Positions 63,652-64,000 of a stretch of DNA of 64,000 nt are shown here, piece after piece; position 1 is the stretch's first letter, and each line of letters opens with the position of its first letter. Below the pieces are notes generated by a model, which worked only from the letters and a program-made list of their open reading frames with translations, was not told the origin of the DNA and ran no database searches. The position numbers and the translations under genes were made by a program. The stretch comes from Siphonodentalium dalli (taxonomy: Eukaryota; Mollusca; Scaphopoda; Gadilida; Siphonodentaliidae): the NCBI GenBank assembly GCA_032622095.1, contig CP136062.1, forward strand, positions 159,772,875 through 159,836,874. The letters are read 5' to 3'.

Positions 63652-64000
63652 CAAGCCTGCAAATAGTGTGTCTGTCATTTGCAGAATGAAGTCCACAGAG
63701 GGTGAATTTAGTGACACTATCCCGAAATGGCAGGCTAGCATCGCCAAATTCACCCTCTGGAAAACTAATTTTGCTTAGGCCTCAACTGCTATGGCCATAT
63801 GGGAGACTTGACTCAGATTGAAGTTCACCAGTTGAAGTTGGTGATGTTCACCCATTAGTCACCTCAATTATGCATTTTATCTTCTGCAAATTAGGGGATA
63901 TAGAAACTTCCCAGAAGGGAAAAAGTTACTAAATTTTTTTTTAATTTGAGACTATAGATACTTCCCAGAAGATGAGGCCTAAGCAAAATGAGGTTCCCAG
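63652..64000 (+). mobile_element. Family A long form, cut by the window edge
   Basis: CAAGCCTGCAAATAGTG starts it, after TAATCAGG, the probable target site. Hairpin 1 (63,680-63,772), the spacer and the beginning of hairpin 2 are present. Confidence 0.85.

Overview
The window looks like gut-free, AT-rich nuclear DNA of a marine invertebrate, most probably a mollusc. The evidence is a split metazoan gene with large introns, a CR1/jockey-type LINE, two tRNA-derived SINEs, tandem-repeat elements ending in tetranucleotide runs (pearl/Helentron style, well known from bivalves), and dozens of small fold-back transposons. No bacterial, organellar or viral gene organisation was seen.

Region 1 (1-13,900) is one large DNA transposon copy. 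Long inverted arms (1-2,083 and about 11,733-13,900) enclose a multi-ORF gene. Its protein has a Cys/His-rich N-terminus, a central domain recalling DUF6589, an XPG/FEN-like nuclease domain and a C-terminal CXC-type cysteine cluster. That combination matches the Academ superfamily (AcademX type) as I remember it. The first two thirds of the gene, with its 5' region, is tandemly duplicated as a 4,005-bp unit. I found one base difference between the copies. Both copies carry the same in-frame TGA, and two frameshifts lie downstream, so the gene is probably dead.

Region 2 (13,900-23,500) is repeat-rich intergenic DNA. It holds a poly-G tract, several tandem repeats, a degraded LINE 3' end (15.6-16.1 kb), a 5'-truncated LINE with a recognisable reverse transcriptase (18.7-20.35 kb), and a pearl/Helentron-like element (21.9-22.45 kb).

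Region 3 (about 29.3 kb to the right edge) is the 3' half of an alpha-catenin gene on the minus strand. Ten coding exons were placed with consistent splice sites and phases. They encode 441 residues: the end of the M region, the phospho-linker and the whole F-actin-binding domain, ending at a TAA at 29,647. One exon is only 21 nt. Two exons have partial, diverged copies of their 5' ends with intact 3' splice sites (48.1 and 52.6 kb). The 5' half of the gene lies beyond the right edge.

The introns are packed with mobile elements. Main families are: (A) a double-hairpin element with CAAGCC termini and 8-bp target duplications (hAT-like), in a 254-bp and a roughly 446-bp form; (B) TTAA-bounded elements built around a hairpin of about 35 bp (piggyBac-like ends); (C) pearl/Helentron-like elements; (D) a TA-flanked mariner-like fold-back; (E) an internally deleted hAT with a spliced BED finger; plus SINEs and satellites. 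Several are nested, so insertion order can be read. Family names resting on remembered literature are marked as such; no database search was possible.
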